Below are positions 41,869-54,844 of a DNA stretch of 64,000 nt, piece by piece (within the stretch, counting starts at the first letter, position 1; every line of letters starts with the position of its first letter). The translations under genes were made by a program, and so were the position numbers. The notes below the pieces were generated by a model. It made no database searches. It was not told the DNA's origin and saw only the letters and a list, made by a program, of their open reading frames with translations. Origin of the DNA: Silene conica (lineage: Eukaryota; Streptophyta; Magnoliopsida; Caryophyllales; Caryophyllaceae); assembly GCA_029255685.2 (NCBI GenBank), contig CM055313.2, positions 54,041,579 to 54,105,578 of the forward strand, given 5' to 3'.

Positions 41869-44332
41869 TGTAATACCTCGTATTTTGATTACAATACTTC
41901 GTATTTATACATATTGATAATATTTGAATGATGTTTAGCCATGATATCGTTAATTAATAATTATCGAGTAGGGTGTTTTTATATTTTATATGGGGTAGTA
42001 ATTGTCGGGAGTGTGTATTAGTAAGTATATATCATATTGTGGTGAGCTGATTGGGCCTGGGATTGCGTGCCAACAACCAGCCCATCACGGCGTAATAAGA
42101 CTAACACCAATCCTAATAAGACTAACACCAATCCTCATCGTCGACGCCCTAGTTAGTCACTCCCAAAACCCTACCTTTGTTTCAATCGAGACCTAGAGGA
42201 AACCCTCACCTTTCAGCCGCCACCGTAGAGTTCTAGTAAGGAGTTTCACACGGTGAGTTAAGGGGGCGTAAGACCAGTCGTTTTCACCAGAGAAACAGGT
42301 ACGTGCACACGCTACTTTCCTCCCCTGTGTTTGTTCTCTTTTGTGTCGCCAATTACAGTCTTAAGAATACGTTTTTAATCTTTAATCTTTATATAATTTT
42401 AATCTGTGGGGTGTAGTAGTCTTATAGGAACCATAGAATGTCGTCTTTGACCACCTAGGGCTGTTGTGTGGGGTGGTTTGTCACGGGTGGCAGCCTTCTA
42501 TGTCTTCGAAATTCAGAGCAGGGGTTATGGGTATGGTGTTTTGCGTGTCAGTTCTATGGAGTTCCTGTGCACGATTGTTATGAGTGTTTGAGTATTTTGA
42601 TGGGTGGTAGTCAGGCGAGTTGTATGGTGGTAGTCACGGTGGTTTTGGGTTGTCACGGTTGTATGTAAACTGGGCTTCGATTGGTGTGAGGTAACGCAAA
42701 AACAGAAGAACTGGTGGTTGGTGGGTTCTGTAACGGTGGTTGTGAGTGGTCGTCGCGGTGTCGACGGCAGATATTGACTCCCTAGGAACCACCACGGCTC
42801 AGTGGCGAGCCTGGTGGTGTCACTGGCGAAGGTGGTGGTTGCAGTTGGCGGCAGCGGCGGTGTTTGATGGAGCGGTCAGTCGCAGTTATGCATAAGCTGA
42901 TGTTCGTGCCGGGTTTTGCGTTTGTCGCTGTTCGTGGGTTCTGCCCATTTTGTTATCTTTATTTTTTTATGATTTATTATTATTATTATTATCATCTTTG
43001 CTATTATTATTATTAATATTATAATTATTAAATATTAGTATTCTGGTTATGATTGTTTTTTTGATTATTATTAAAATTAGTCATAATATTATTAGTTTTA
43101 TGTTTATCAATGTGGTTAGTCATTATTATTATTATTATTATTAATGTTATAATTAGTGTTTATATATTAAAACTAGTTATTGTTGTTGTAGTAATAATGT
43201 TAATATTATGGTTAAATTGTTGTTAGTGTGTTGTTATGATTTTAATGGCATGATAATAATGTTTTGATATTATTATTGTTGTTGTCACTAAACGTATCAT
43301 TAGCAATTGTTATGGTTAACATTATTGTCAATGAGCATTGTGACTAGTATTAATTACCTATACTATTGTTGTTCTCGATTTAGTAATATTTGGTTATTTA
43401 AAGTCTTGCTATGTTTAGTAAGTTTATATTTAGTGAGTTTATAATGGACGAATGAGGATTGATATAAGTAAGGAGTTAATATTAATTGGTATATATATGG
43501 GTATGTTGTTATGTATATTTAAAGTGTGGGTTAAGTGTATCAATTATGAATATGATCGAATAAATGTAATAGTGTTTGGTGGTATGGTTAGAAATTGATT
43601 TGAGTACTATTTATAGGAATTGAGTTCGAGGTGGAATAATTCTGACAGCTGTTCGGTTGTCTTTCTGCAAGTCAAGGTAGGGGATATTATTTGTGGTTGT
43701 GTTATGAGATGTAGTCATTTGTTATATTATTGATATTTAACTATGGATATATTGTGGTTGATTGTTTATTATTGATTATCGTTGAGAACGGGGCTTGTGA
43801 AATGGGTCTTGTGATATGGGTCTTGTGATAAGGGACTTGTGATATGGCCATGGAAGGAGTGGTGTGATGGAGGTGATGTGGATGACGGAATGAGGTGGAT
43901 ATGGCGTGGAGTGATTTTGGGTCTTGTGAAATGGAGACGGAGTGGTGTTCTAATTTATTATAATTTATGTCTTATTGATACTTCCTACTCAACCTCGTGG
44001 TTGACTCTGTGTATTCGTGTACACCTACGATGATCCGGAATGGGGAGTAGATTCTACAGGTCAGCGACAGATGGACTAGGAGCTTGGGCAAGGAGAGAGT
44101 CATGGCTTGGACCTACTTAGAATTAGATCACATACTTAGATGTTATCAATTGTACTTTTATTCTTTGCGTAATAGTTGTAATATCAAAAGTTTAAATTTT
44201 ATTCAGTTTCTATATAAAGTACTTTGGTTTGTTTACTTTGTTATTCACTACCTCAGACATTCCGAGATGGTAACAACTCTATTTATTTGAGAATGTCTTG
44301 CCAAAGGCTCTTAAATAAATGGGGGTGTTACA
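41869..44332 (+). mobile_element. TAA/GTGG-rich solo LTR (2.46 kb)
   Basis: Starts TGTAATACCTCGTATTTTG and ends AATGGGGGTGTTACA. Contains (TTA)n near 42975-43150, a GTGG-rich stretch near 42450-42870, and 16-bp CTTGTGATATGGGT repeats near 43795-43850. Flanks (GTCCT and CTCAA) do not match, so one junction has been rearranged. Its end forms an inverted repeat with the next LTR. No genes. Confidence 0.8.
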
Positions 44333-45697
44333 CTCAAATAAATAGAGCTATTACCATCTCGGAATGTCCGAGGTAGTGAATAACAAAGTAAAACAACCAA
44401 ATATATAAAACTGATAAAATTTAAACTTTGATTATTACAGTTACTACACAGCGGAAAAGAAAATACAACTTATGACTTCTCTAGATGTAATATAATTCTA
44501 AGTCGGTCCAAGGTATGTATCTCACATTCCTGCCCCAGCTCCTAGCTCATCTGTCTCTGACCTGTAGAATCTACACCCTATTCCGGACCATTGTAGGTGT
44601 CACACGAATACACTGTCAACCTCGCGGTTGACTAGGATAACACAATAATAAATAATGCAACAATGATGATATGCAAATGCCATGTTATGCTCGAGCTCAA
44701 TCTCATTCTCAATCTCATTATCAATCTCAATCTCAAACTCAAACCCGTAACACCCAGCCATAGCGAACCTCCTGGCAAACTATCATCGGCCGTCGCCGAA
44801 CACCAGCATAACAGCTGAGGTCAGCAGGTCTAGCCCTGCAGAGCTAACCTGGGCCCAATAATATATCATCATCATCTCGAATCCGTAACCAATGCTTATG
44901 CCATGCTCATGAATGCAACGATATAATTATTCAATCATGTTATCAAATGATGAAATGCTCATGCCATTACCAATAATCCACAATCAATCTAACCAATATC
45001 ATTCTCATATCAATCATACTCGGCATCCATAACACACAATACCACATCCATTCATAACACAACATAGAGTATAAGGTCAGTGTATCCTACCTGAATAACA
45101 ATATAATCCAATAACAAGCCAGCAAGTAAACAGAGTTATGTCACTTCAATACCGTCACCTAACAATATAATATAAACAATTACTATCTAGTATAACTACG
45201 TAAACAAAGTATAATGTATCAACCAATCAATTTAATTAACTAAGTAATGTATTTCACATAACGAGACTATATTAAGCACGACTAGTCAATTAACTTAATT
45301 AGGTGATTAATTAAGATTAACGTCACAACTCTATTTAAACTAATTAACTAAAGAAGTTCAACTAATTAAACTAATTGATCCCAACTAAATAAACATGAAC
45401 TAAACAATTTAAACTATTAATAACATCAAATATAAACTAATCAAATAATAATAATAACCATCACATAATTATTATAAATACGAATAATAAACTTATAATA
45501 ACAATACTACTAATTAACGTGACTAATATAATAAAGTACCATCACAAAATAAATTAAACAAACTCAACTAACTCGTCCTCATTACTTTTATACTCAATCC
45601 TCAATTAAATACCCGAACATGGAAATATAGTCGAACTATTGATGACAGTCACATCCGTGTATAGAAATTACTTAACAATTTTAGTAATCACTAAAAT
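44333..45697 (-). mobile_element. TAA/GTGG-rich LTR in inverse orientation, left part
   Basis: Begins CTCAAATAAATAGAGC, equivalent to about 45 bp inside the end of the 16838 copy, so its extreme end is missing. It runs parallel to 16880-17700 and 21430-22000. Noncoding A/T-rich sequence, ending in (TAA)n. Confidence 0.75.
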
Positions 45698-45699
45698 AC

Positions 45700-45744
<45 letters not shown>

Positions 45745-46888
45745 TAACAACAACACAGACAATAACAGTAGCAGTAGCAACACCCACAACGAATAATAAT
45801 AAAAATAATAATAGTCATAATAAACATCACGTTGTTACAGCCCCCCCCCCCCCCCCCCCCCCCCAATACAAACGTGACTGACCACGACACAACAGAAAGA
45901 CGCGAACTCCCGGTTCTCGGTTTCTGCTGCAGCCAAGTTCCCGACACCACCAGTACAAGCCTTGACCCTCACAACCGCTGCCGCTGACCCCAACCTCAAG
46001 TACGTACTACCAGCTACAACCTCCACCCTTGAGCCACCATCAGGGGACACCACCGCAACCACCATATCACCTCAAAATAGTCTGCACACACATGACATAT
46101 GGTTTTTCCAGCAACTCTCTCACACACCCCCTTCTTTTAACACTTATTTCTCTCACCTTCGTGCCCTACACCACCTCCGGCCACCACCGTTGGCACCACT
46201 GACTCACGGTGGTTCCAGGGGTGGTACCATTTCCCTCTCGTCTCACCTGCAACTACTGCAAAACCGCCACCAAACTCCCTGCCCCAACACGCGTAAGCAT
46301 GCTCTGTTTCTGCACTATTTTTAAACGCATCAAACAACCCTTTAATGGTTTTGATTCGGCCACCACGAGCCACCCTACAACCACCCATATAATATACCAA
46401 CATCCTATTACTACCAACCATACACTCGTGCCCAAAACAACCCAAAACAGTAGTCAAAATAAGCAATAAAACGAGTCAGAAAACGCCTAAGGAAACACAA
46501 AACGCTGCTCCTGTCGAATTTACTGGTGCTTTCGTGACACTTACGATGGTTCTAGGGCTGATCTATGATGGTCAGCACGCTAAGGGTTATACAAGGATTA
46601 TCCACAACATATACTCTAAGTCAAAGGTCTGATTAAGCACGAGAAAACGTGAGGAACTTACGGTTGAACAAGCGATGAGGATGACGATCGTGATGGCTGT
46701 TCATGCTCTGATTTCTTTCTCTTTTGTTCTCCTCTAACCCACAGATGTAAACAAGTAATTAGGGCTTTCTATTTGGTTGGTGAAGGGGCAGACGATATGT
46801 AGGCGTGAGTATGGCTTTTGTTTAGTCGATGGAGGGAGGCAGGCAACGTGAAGAAAGGAATAGGGTTTTATGTCGATGGTAGGTTACT
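45698..46888 (-). repeat. First copy of a 1.2-kb tandem duplication in the LTR
   Basis: (TAA)n at 45698-45740, a 24-C homopolymer at 45841-45864, an ACC/CCACC-rich part, then TGGTAGGTTACTCTTA at the end. It matches 47013-51285 once the two insertions there are removed. No genes; the P/T-rich frames are low-complexity. Confidence 0.85.
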
Positions 46889-47012
46889 CTTAGTAGGGAT
46901 AAAGTCTGGATTAATAGCTTGATGATGTAATGTGGGTTTGTAAGGAAGGCTTGCCTTTCATCACTTTCGTTACCTTAATATATTTTTTACCTTTTACCAA
47001 AAAAAAAAAAAA
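46889..47012 (+). mobile_element. Poly(A)-tailed segment at the duplication boundary
   Basis: About 105 bp ending TTTTTTACCTTTTACC followed by 17 A residues that run straight into (TAA)n of the second duplication copy. The form is that of a non-LTR retrotransposon 3' end; the source family is not recognised. Confidence 0.4.
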
Positions 47013-47073
47013 AAATAATAATAATAATAATAACAACACAGACAATGACAGTAGTAGCAGCAACACCCACAAC

Positions 47074-47108
<35 letters not shown>

Positions 47109-47477
47109 TAACAATCATAATAATAATAATCATAATAAACATCACGTTGTAACAGCCCCCCAAGACAAACGTGACTGACCACGACACAATAGCAAGACGC
47201 GAACTCTCGGTTCTCGGTTTCTGCTGCAGCCAAGTTCCCGACACCACCACTACAAGCCTTGACCCTCACAACCGCTGCCGTTGACCCCAACCTCAAGTAC
47301 GTACCACCAGCTACAACCTCCACCCTTGAGCCACCATCAGGGGTCACCACCGCAACCACTATATCACCTCAAAATACTCTTCACACACATGACATATGGT
47401 TTTTCCAGCAACTCTCTCGCACACCCCCTTCTTTTAACACTTATTTCTCTCACCACCGTGCCCTACATTACCTCCGG
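47013..47477 (-). repeat. Second duplication copy, part 1
   Basis: Nearly the same as 45720-46175, but with 6 C residues where the first copy has 24. Ends CCTCCGG at the insertion point of the next solo LTR. Confidence 0.88.
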
Positions 47478-48818
47478 TGTAATACCTCGTATTTCTTCTA
47501 TTATAATTAATAATTGTTTTGATGGGCGATAATATTTGAACGCTTATATTCGATAATTAATTAATCGAATACGTGTTGTTATATTATGAGTTGACTCGAG
47601 ATAATATTATAAGTTCTATATTTTATTATCGCGTATCGACTAAGTTACATATAAGTGTTACGTGTAATATTATATTATAACACCTAGCTTTTCTAAGACT
47701 CGGGTTTTCGACTTGAGACTATTTAGTAATAATTGATGTATCGTATGGCATGTAATACCCCGTATTTTATTGTGATTTATGATATTTATTATTTATATTA
47801 ACATATGATCGTACTTGAACATAGTATTCGATAAATTAATTATCAATTTATCGAATATGTAATACCTTTTTGGGTTGGACTCGGGTTGTGATATTATAAG
47901 TTAACCCGAGATAATTTTATAAGTTTTATGCGATGATAATAATATTACGTGTTATGTGATGTCATAATATTAATACCGTTGAGGTTGGTTCGTATTATTT
48001 AAGACGGAACCCGTATCCATATGGGTCTGGCCCACGTTCCTGACGTCACAACCCTTTCCCCACCTAAACCAAATCAAACCCTATTTCTTACGTTATAAGT
48101 TATGACCCTTTCCCCACCTTAAAACCCTAAAACGTGTATAAAACAAAAGTTAGAACGTACGCGGCCGCAACAAAAAAACGAAAAGGGGAAAGGGTGACGG
48201 CGGTAGTCTAGGGCGTTTAAGGAGGTGCTCAAACCTAGCCAGTCGAGCGTAAGCTGAGTCTCTCTCGTTCGTGTTAATTCTCGTTTTTACATGGCCGTCT
48301 CTTTCGTTCGTATTAGCTTTCGTTTTTACATAGCGGTCTTGTCGTGGTTAGGTTGTCACCGGTATCGAGTCGCCTTGGTGGGTGTTTTCGGTTTCAGGGG
48401 TAAGGGCGAGTGTGTTGGCGTGGTTTTGAGTGTCAGCGGTGGTCATCGGTGTCGGCGAAGATTATCGTTCTTTTTGGTCTGTTTCGGGTATAAGGTTGGG
48501 GTGGTGCCACCGTTGACTCGGGGGAGGTCGACACGGTGGTACCACGGTTGTCGTCTAGTGTCAGGGGTCGGGTTAGTGGTGGTTGTGGCTGTTGTCGAGT
48601 TGCAGGTGGTGTCTGCGGGGTTCGACAGTAGACAGGTCACGGTAGTCGGGTGGCTAACCGGGCTTGGTTACGGTTGTGGTGGGACACGCGTGTTGAGGAG
48701 AGTACAATTGGATTGGTGGTGGCTACGGCAAGGGTGGTGTCGGCAGTAGTCGGGTGGTTGGGTTCTTGCGGATGGTGAAGAGTTGTAGGGAGAGGGACGT
48801 ATATGGGTTAGTGCGTAA

Positions 48819-48851
<33 letters not shown>

Positions 48852-49909
48852 ATCATAATTATCATTCTTATTATTATTATTGTGTATTATGGTGTGATTA
48901 GTGTTATGATTGTTAATAATGTCTTATTGTTATATGCTTAGTAGATTTTGATAATAGTTAGCTATGCTAATAATGATTAATCGTATTAAAGGTGGTAATT
49001 AGTTGAAGTCTATAAGTCGGGAATTAATGTTTTAAGAAAGTTTCTACTTCGGGAAAGTTTCCATTTTTTGGAAACTTTCCACTTATAGAGGGTTACTATT
49101 TATAGTAAATGTAAGTTGACTTATGGGGGTTCGGGAAGTTTATTAATTCGTTACGTATATGTGTTTAGGTAGCGGGTTTCGCGTTGAACATTTCTAGCAA
49201 GCTTTGGAGTTATTTGCATTCCTGCTATTTGAGGTAGGGGAATTACTGCGCATATAATGATTATTACGTGGTTGATTGATGTTAAGCATGATTATCTTAC
49301 ATTATCATATGATTTGGAATATTGTGTTATTTGATTATATATTTCTGTGATACAATAAGAGATGATGAGAAATAGGCGTTGTGATCGGTGCGGAGATAAT
49401 GGGCGTTGTGATCGGTGCGGAGTTAATGGGCGTTGTGATCGGTGCGGAGTTAATGGGCCTTGTTATCGGTGCGGAGTTAATGGCCTTGTGATCGGTGCGG
49501 AGAAGGGATGATTGAATCCCTATATATATATATAATATTGTTCGTTTGTTTATTTTTCCTCTACTCAACCTCGTGGTTGACCATGTGTATTCGTGATCAC
49601 CTGTGATGAACCAATTTATTGGGGAGCAGATTGACAGGTGTTTGAGACAATGGGATCTAAGGGAAGGGAGAGCTTGGATCCGGACCAGATTAGAGTCTAG
49701 ATCACTATAGTCTTTTATCATGAATTGTACTTTATTTTTATATGACAGTTTTGAAACAGCTGTAAGAACTTGTTACTGAGTTTAACTTTTAATAATTAAA
49801 GTACTGTTATCTTTCCTTTGTAACTACTGCCTCGGGAAACCGAGATGGTAACATCCTAATTTATCTGGGGAGTCCTAGTCCAGGCCCTTAAATAAATGGG
49901 GGTGTTACA
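47478..49909 (+). mobile_element. TAA/GTGG-rich solo LTR (2.43 kb, TSD TCCGG)
   Basis: Starts TGTAATACCTCGTATTTC, ends AATGGGGGTGTTACA, flanked by TCCGG at 47473-47477 and 49910-49914. The empty site is present in the sibling copy near 46175. The first ~273 bp look tandemly duplicated: a second LTR-like start, TGTAATACCCCGTATTTT, is at 47751. (TTA)n at 48818-48850. The 152-codon GC-rich frame at 48291-48749 has no recognisable domain and is taken as chance. Confidence 0.92.
49376..49507. repeat. About 27-bp minisatellite, five copies
   Basis: Tandem GGCGTTGTGATCGGTGCGGA units with AGTTAATG linkers inside the solo LTR. Confidence 0.88.
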
Positions 49910-49914
49910 TCCGG

Positions 49915-50101
49915 CCACCACCGTTAGAACCACTAACTCACGGTGGTTCCAGGGGTGGTACCATTTCCCTCTCGTCTCACCTACAACTACTACAAAACCG
50001 CCACCAAACTCCCTCCCCCAACACGCCTAAGCATGCTCTGTTTCTGCACTATTTTTAAACGCATCAAACAACCCTTTAATGGTTTTGATTCGGCCACCAC
50101 G
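49915..50101 (-). repeat. Second duplication copy, part 2
   Basis: Matches about 46180-46378 of the first copy; interrupted at 50102 by a hAT element. Confidence 0.88.
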
Positions 50102-50747
50102 TAGACCTGATCATGGGCCGGGCTGGGCCGGGTTTGGGCGGGGCTCGTGCTAAATAAACGGCCCAAATACACGGGCCGGGCCAAAACGATGGGCCAATTT
50201 TCTTGGCCCAAGCCCATAATTGTTCGGGCTATAATGGGCCTCGGGCCAAAATGGGCCAAAACGGGCCAAAATAATACAATACGAAACAATCAACAAAATG
50301 GATATGTGAACAAACTATTAGCAACGAAATAAAATTTTCAAGTCTTAGGTGTTTGACTTCGACTCTTTTGGTAGGAGAATAAGCCATAGTATCATACATA
50401 ACTTATGAGTTGGAAAAAAATTAGTAGTATTAACTCAAGGTGTACGATAAAAATATAAAAATATTCACAAAATTGATAATTCAATGCATTAGTGATATTA
50501 GATTATTAGCGTGATTTGATATACAATTCCAACTTTTGAATTTTTCTCTTTTTAAAAAAATAATTTCGGGTGGGGCCGGGCCAAAAATCGGGCCTTTAGG
50601 TTGGCCCAAACCCGGCCCTATATTTATATCGGGCTTATTTTGGGCCGGGCCACGGGCTTTTTGGGCCAAACTATTAGGCCCAAACCCGAGAAAAAATCGG
50701 GCTGGGCCGGGCCGTGCCATCGGGCCTGGGCCATTTGATCAGCTCTA
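50102..50747. mobile_element. Non-autonomous hAT transposon (646 bp, TSD CCACCACG)
   Basis: Ends TAGACCTGATCATGGGCC and, inverted, TAGAGCTGATCAAATGGCC. It is flanked by the 8-bp duplication CCACCACG (50094-50101 and 50748-50755), the hAT hallmark. The empty site CGGCCACCACGAGCC is present in the sibling copy near 46360-46375. Subterminal GGGCCGGGCC words are dense at both ends and the core is A/T-rich. No transposase; needs one in trans. Confidence 0.92.
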
Positions 50748-51827
50748 CCACCACGAGCCACCCTACAACCACCCATATTATATACCAACATCCTATTACT
50801 ACCAACCATAAACTCGTGCCCAAAACAACCCAAAACAGTAGTCAAAATAAGCAATAAAACCAGTCAGAAAACGCATAAGGAAACACAAAACGCTGCTCCT
50901 GTCGACTTTACTGGTGATTTTCGTGACACTTACGATGGTTCTAGGGCTGATCTATGGTGGTAAGCACGCTAAGGGTTATACAAGGATTATCCACAACATA
51001 TACTCTAAGTCAAAGGTCTGATTAAGCGCGAGAAAACGTGAGGAACTTACGGTTGAACAAGCGATGAGGATGACGATCGTGATGGCTGTTCATGCTCTGA
51101 TTTCTTTCTCTTTTGTTCTCCTCTAACCCACGGATGTAAACAAGTAATTAGGGCTTTCTGTTTGGTTGGTGAAGGGACAGACGAGATGTAGGCGTGAGTA
51201 GGGTTTTTGTTTAGTCGATGGTGGGAGGCAGGCAACGTGAAGAAAGGAATAGGGTTTTATGTCGATGGTAGGTTACTCTTATTGTTTATGTTTGAAGAAA
51301 TATGGTGTTGTGTTTGTATTATACCAGGTTCTCCCAAACAACCCGATTCCAAGCCCATTATCTGTCAGTTATAACCCGAGTCTAAGAGCCTATCACGCTT
51401 CTCGAGACATTCAAACATGTTCTCAACTCGTAATTTAAAATAAACAAGTACGTGTAATTTATTTATACTAATTAAATTAATTATGAATATATAATTTTAT
51501 TAGAACTAACATAAATATATAAAATTAGGATTTAAATATAATTATGACGTAATTGATAAAACAAGTATAAATGAGAAATAAATATAAAATATGAAATATA
51601 TTTAATTAAAAATATATTATCAAAATAAAGAAAAATACAAATGAAATGTCATTTTACGAAGTAATTATCAAATATAAAATGATTATGAAATACGAATTAA
51701 TCGTAGAAATACGATTTATAAAATAATAATAGTTTACGTAAAATACTTTATAAACATTCCGTTTGAAATACGTGTATCAAACATGGTTTGACTGCCGTTG
51801 ACCGAGGCTAAAATACGGTGTATTACA
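50748..51827 (-). mobile_element. Second duplication copy, part 3, and end of the host LTR
   Basis: 50756-51285 matches 46370-46885. Then unique LTR sequence with CCGATTCCAAGCCCATTA, A/T-rich to the end TGTATTACA at 51827. On the minus strand this is the LTR start TGTAATACACCG. It truncates the integrase of the Ty3 element to the right. Confidence 0.75.
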
Positions 51828-52991
51828 CTTGGGCATCCCGAAAAATAATTGGCCAATGGAAACCACATTCCAAGATTTTTCGGGCGGTCCTTTGCGGACC
51901 AAAGTGTCCCCACTAGCATATTCATGGCAATGTCGGAGAATTGAGGGCACTTCTACATCCGGAATGTAACGGCGAACGATATTATCTTGACACATCGTCC
52001 ACAAGTACGCATCGTCCTAAATGTAATATCGCGCATTCTTTTTGATCTTATCTCTTTGGCTTGAGGATAAGGTGGTTTGAAGCCTTTTGGTCACGATATA
52101 GTTTACAAGATTCGCATACCATGGCTCAATAGCTCTCAACCCATAGAGTGACTTGGCTCAATAGCTCTCAACCCATATAGTGACTCATGGGGTAGACTTC
52201 CATCAACCACTCCCATCTTCCTTGCCAAATCCTCATTGATGTAGAGCCTACTCAAATGATCGGCTACAATATTTGCACTCCCTTCCTTATCCTTGATTTC
52301 AACATCAAACTCGCTCAACAAGAGCACCCATCTCATTAGCCTTGCTTTTGTGTCTTTCTTGTCTACAAGTTTTCTTATAGCTTTGTGATCGGTGTAGATG
52401 ACGACCTTGGCTCCCAAAAGATAAGACCGAAACTTTACAATAGCATACACCACCGCCAAGAATTCCTTCTCCGTAGTGGTGTAGTTCCGTTAAGCATCGT
52501 TTAATAGCGAGGAGGCGTATTGAATTACATGTGCCACTTTTCCTTCCCTTTGGCCTAGAATTGCGCCAAGAGCATAATCGCTAGCATCCGTCATTATCTC
52601 GAAAGGGAGGTCCCATCTCGGAGCTTGAATAATGGGTGTCGTCACCAATCTTTCCTTCAAAACATCAAAAGCCAACCTACAAGCATCATCAAAAACAAAC
52701 TCCACATCCTTGTGCAAGAGCTTGCACAAGGGGTAAGCAATCTTTGAAAAATCTTTAATAAACCTTCGGTAGAAGCCCGCATGTCCTAGCAACGACCTTA
52801 TATCTCGAGTATTAGTGGGATATGGCAACGCTTTTATCACTTTCACCTTCGCCACATCCAGCTCAATCCCTCTTTTTGATACTATGTTTCCTAACAAGAT
52901 GCCACTTTTAACCATGAAATGACATTTTTCGGAGTTCAACACAGGTGTGACTCTGTGCATCGTGATAGGACCATAGTTAGGTGGTCCAAAC
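51828..52991 (-). pseudogene. Decayed Ty3 element: end of RT, RNase H, start of integrase
   Basis: On the minus strand from 52991: RT end ([35 protein letters not shown]), then RNase H ([20 protein letters not shown] near 52580; YTDHKAIRKL near 52390; VADHLSRL near 52260), then a broken integrase zinc finger (HCHEYASG). Frameshifts separate the pieces: one near 52930, one at about 52490, and more in integrase. It is cut at 51827 by an LTR. The other half of this element is at 61810-64000, beyond the inserted copia. Confidence 0.9.
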
Positions 52992-54056
52992 TGTGGGGAA
53001 TATAGCATGTATTCTCCCTAAACTTGCAGGATTATAATGAAAATTACAGTTGAGATTATAGTCATAAGAAAAACAAAACATGAAAAGAAGTCAACCTTTG
53101 GTCCTTTGTGCTTATGGCCTAAGAACAGGAATTAAGATAAATTCCCTCCTATAACTTGCACCCAAGACTTAGATTGAGACGATGCCGCGTGTGCTAGAAA
53201 ATACCCTCCAATTGCCTTGCAATATGGGGAGAGCTTTTGTGAGGTTTTAGATGTGAGATCTGAGTTTTGGGAAAAGAATATTCTCAAAACCCTAATTTTT
53301 GAGATTGTAATTCTACCAGTAACCGACATAAGGAGAAAAAACTCTCCTTATGTAGTACCATATGGTCGGCCGAATTGGGTAGGGTAGGAGTGGGCTTTGT
53401 CCACTCTTACCTTATTCCTTTGCGTGATTCGACCCGTTTTGCTAAATATTATTTGCGGGATTTAATTATAAATCGTAACATGTTATCAGATATTAATATA
53501 GTCGATATATTAATAACGGTCTGATAAAATACGATATTGTATAATTACCTAAATTAATATAACTGTTTATATTAATTTGCAAATACAATATTTAATTAAA
53601 TATAACTGTTTATATTTAATTTACGAATTAATCATGTAATCCGTATTAGCTAAAATTATTTAATCCGTATTAAATAATAATCTCAACATCTTATTGACTA
53701 ATTTAATAGTCAATACCTCTGACTAACTGTTTAGTCATATCCGGCATAAATGTGATTGTATTTTCATACCTTCACATCTCTCAAACGTGTCCTATAGGTG
53801 TGACGTATAGGGACCAGTTGATCACCGCCATCCGTATGACAATAACGTCAAACTTATCTAGCAAGCCAACCGTTATTGATAAACGTGGATCAACTGGTAA
53901 TAATACAAAAGTATGCCCTTGTGATCCTTAAAGAGATTTAATAAGTCATTGTACTTAATTGTCAAGGACACCAGTCCCAACAATCTCCCACTTGTCCGTA
54001 CAAGGGTATGTGCAATGACGTTATCACACTACATGTGGAGGACACAATCTCCAACA
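52992..54056 (-). repeat. 3' LTR of the intact copia element
   Basis: On the minus strand starts TGTTGGAGATTGTGTCC and ends TATTCCCCACA. Small frames within are spurious. Confidence 0.95.
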
Positions 54057-54844
54057 AACTCCCACTTGTCCGTACAAGTGTAGGTGCGATAACCGAATCT
54101 CATATCCTTTTAAAATTTCTCCCACTCAATGTAAGACAATTTGCAAATCCGTATTCGCAAAGGTCGTATCTCACAAGCGATCTGTATCAAGAGTGGTTTC
54201 CCCGACTAGAGAGTAACTTAACTGATAAAACGAATCTGTATTCGAGCATGGCCATGCATTTCAGTTACTACTCCTCGAGTGGCCCTGAGAAATGATAAAA
54301 TCCTGATAAGGGTTTGGATATTTCCCTCAACTCGAATCCTGCCGATATCGCCCAGCATGAAATAACCCAGAAAAAATCCTCTTGGCCCCTGTTACGGTGA
54401 CCGTGGGAAAGAAACCAAAGTTACCCAAAATCTGTCTTAATCTCAAGAAACAGTTGAAAGTCAAAAGACTCGACTCTAAGGAACACTATGGAGGTCCTAT
54501 CCACGACCTGGCACCCAATGTTATAAAACATTTACGACTCCATAACGATGTCACGGGGTGTCCTACGAGATATCCGTATAACTCGCCTTTGTGATTGGTC
54601 AGTCATCCACGTGACTTATGGCTTGTTGAACCCACCATCAACCAACGTCACAAAATGATTACCTGAGTTATCAGCTCAAGTGGGTAATCAAGGACCAAAA
54701 CGATGTAATGTTAATCAGTTCACTTTGTGGTGTTCAAAATTGGCGTACAATTCCACATGAGAAACAAAACATTTTATATCATAACAATAAGGTTGAATAG
54801 AGTACACGAGAAAATGAATTATTACATGAATTCATAAAAGAGTA
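54057..54844 (-). other. Copia 3' untranslated region and polypurine tract
   Basis: The tract AAGTGGGAGTT (54057-54067 on the minus strand) precedes the 3' LTR. The rest is noncoding and collinear with 4255-5026 of the left copia. The region near 54000-54300 conserved between the two copies is not a conserved reading frame. Confidence 0.85.

Noticed and set aside
48291..48749. 152-codon GC-rich ORF as a gene
   Set aside because: Lies wholly in a solo LTR, is G/V/R-rich low-complexity sequence and has no recognisable motif.
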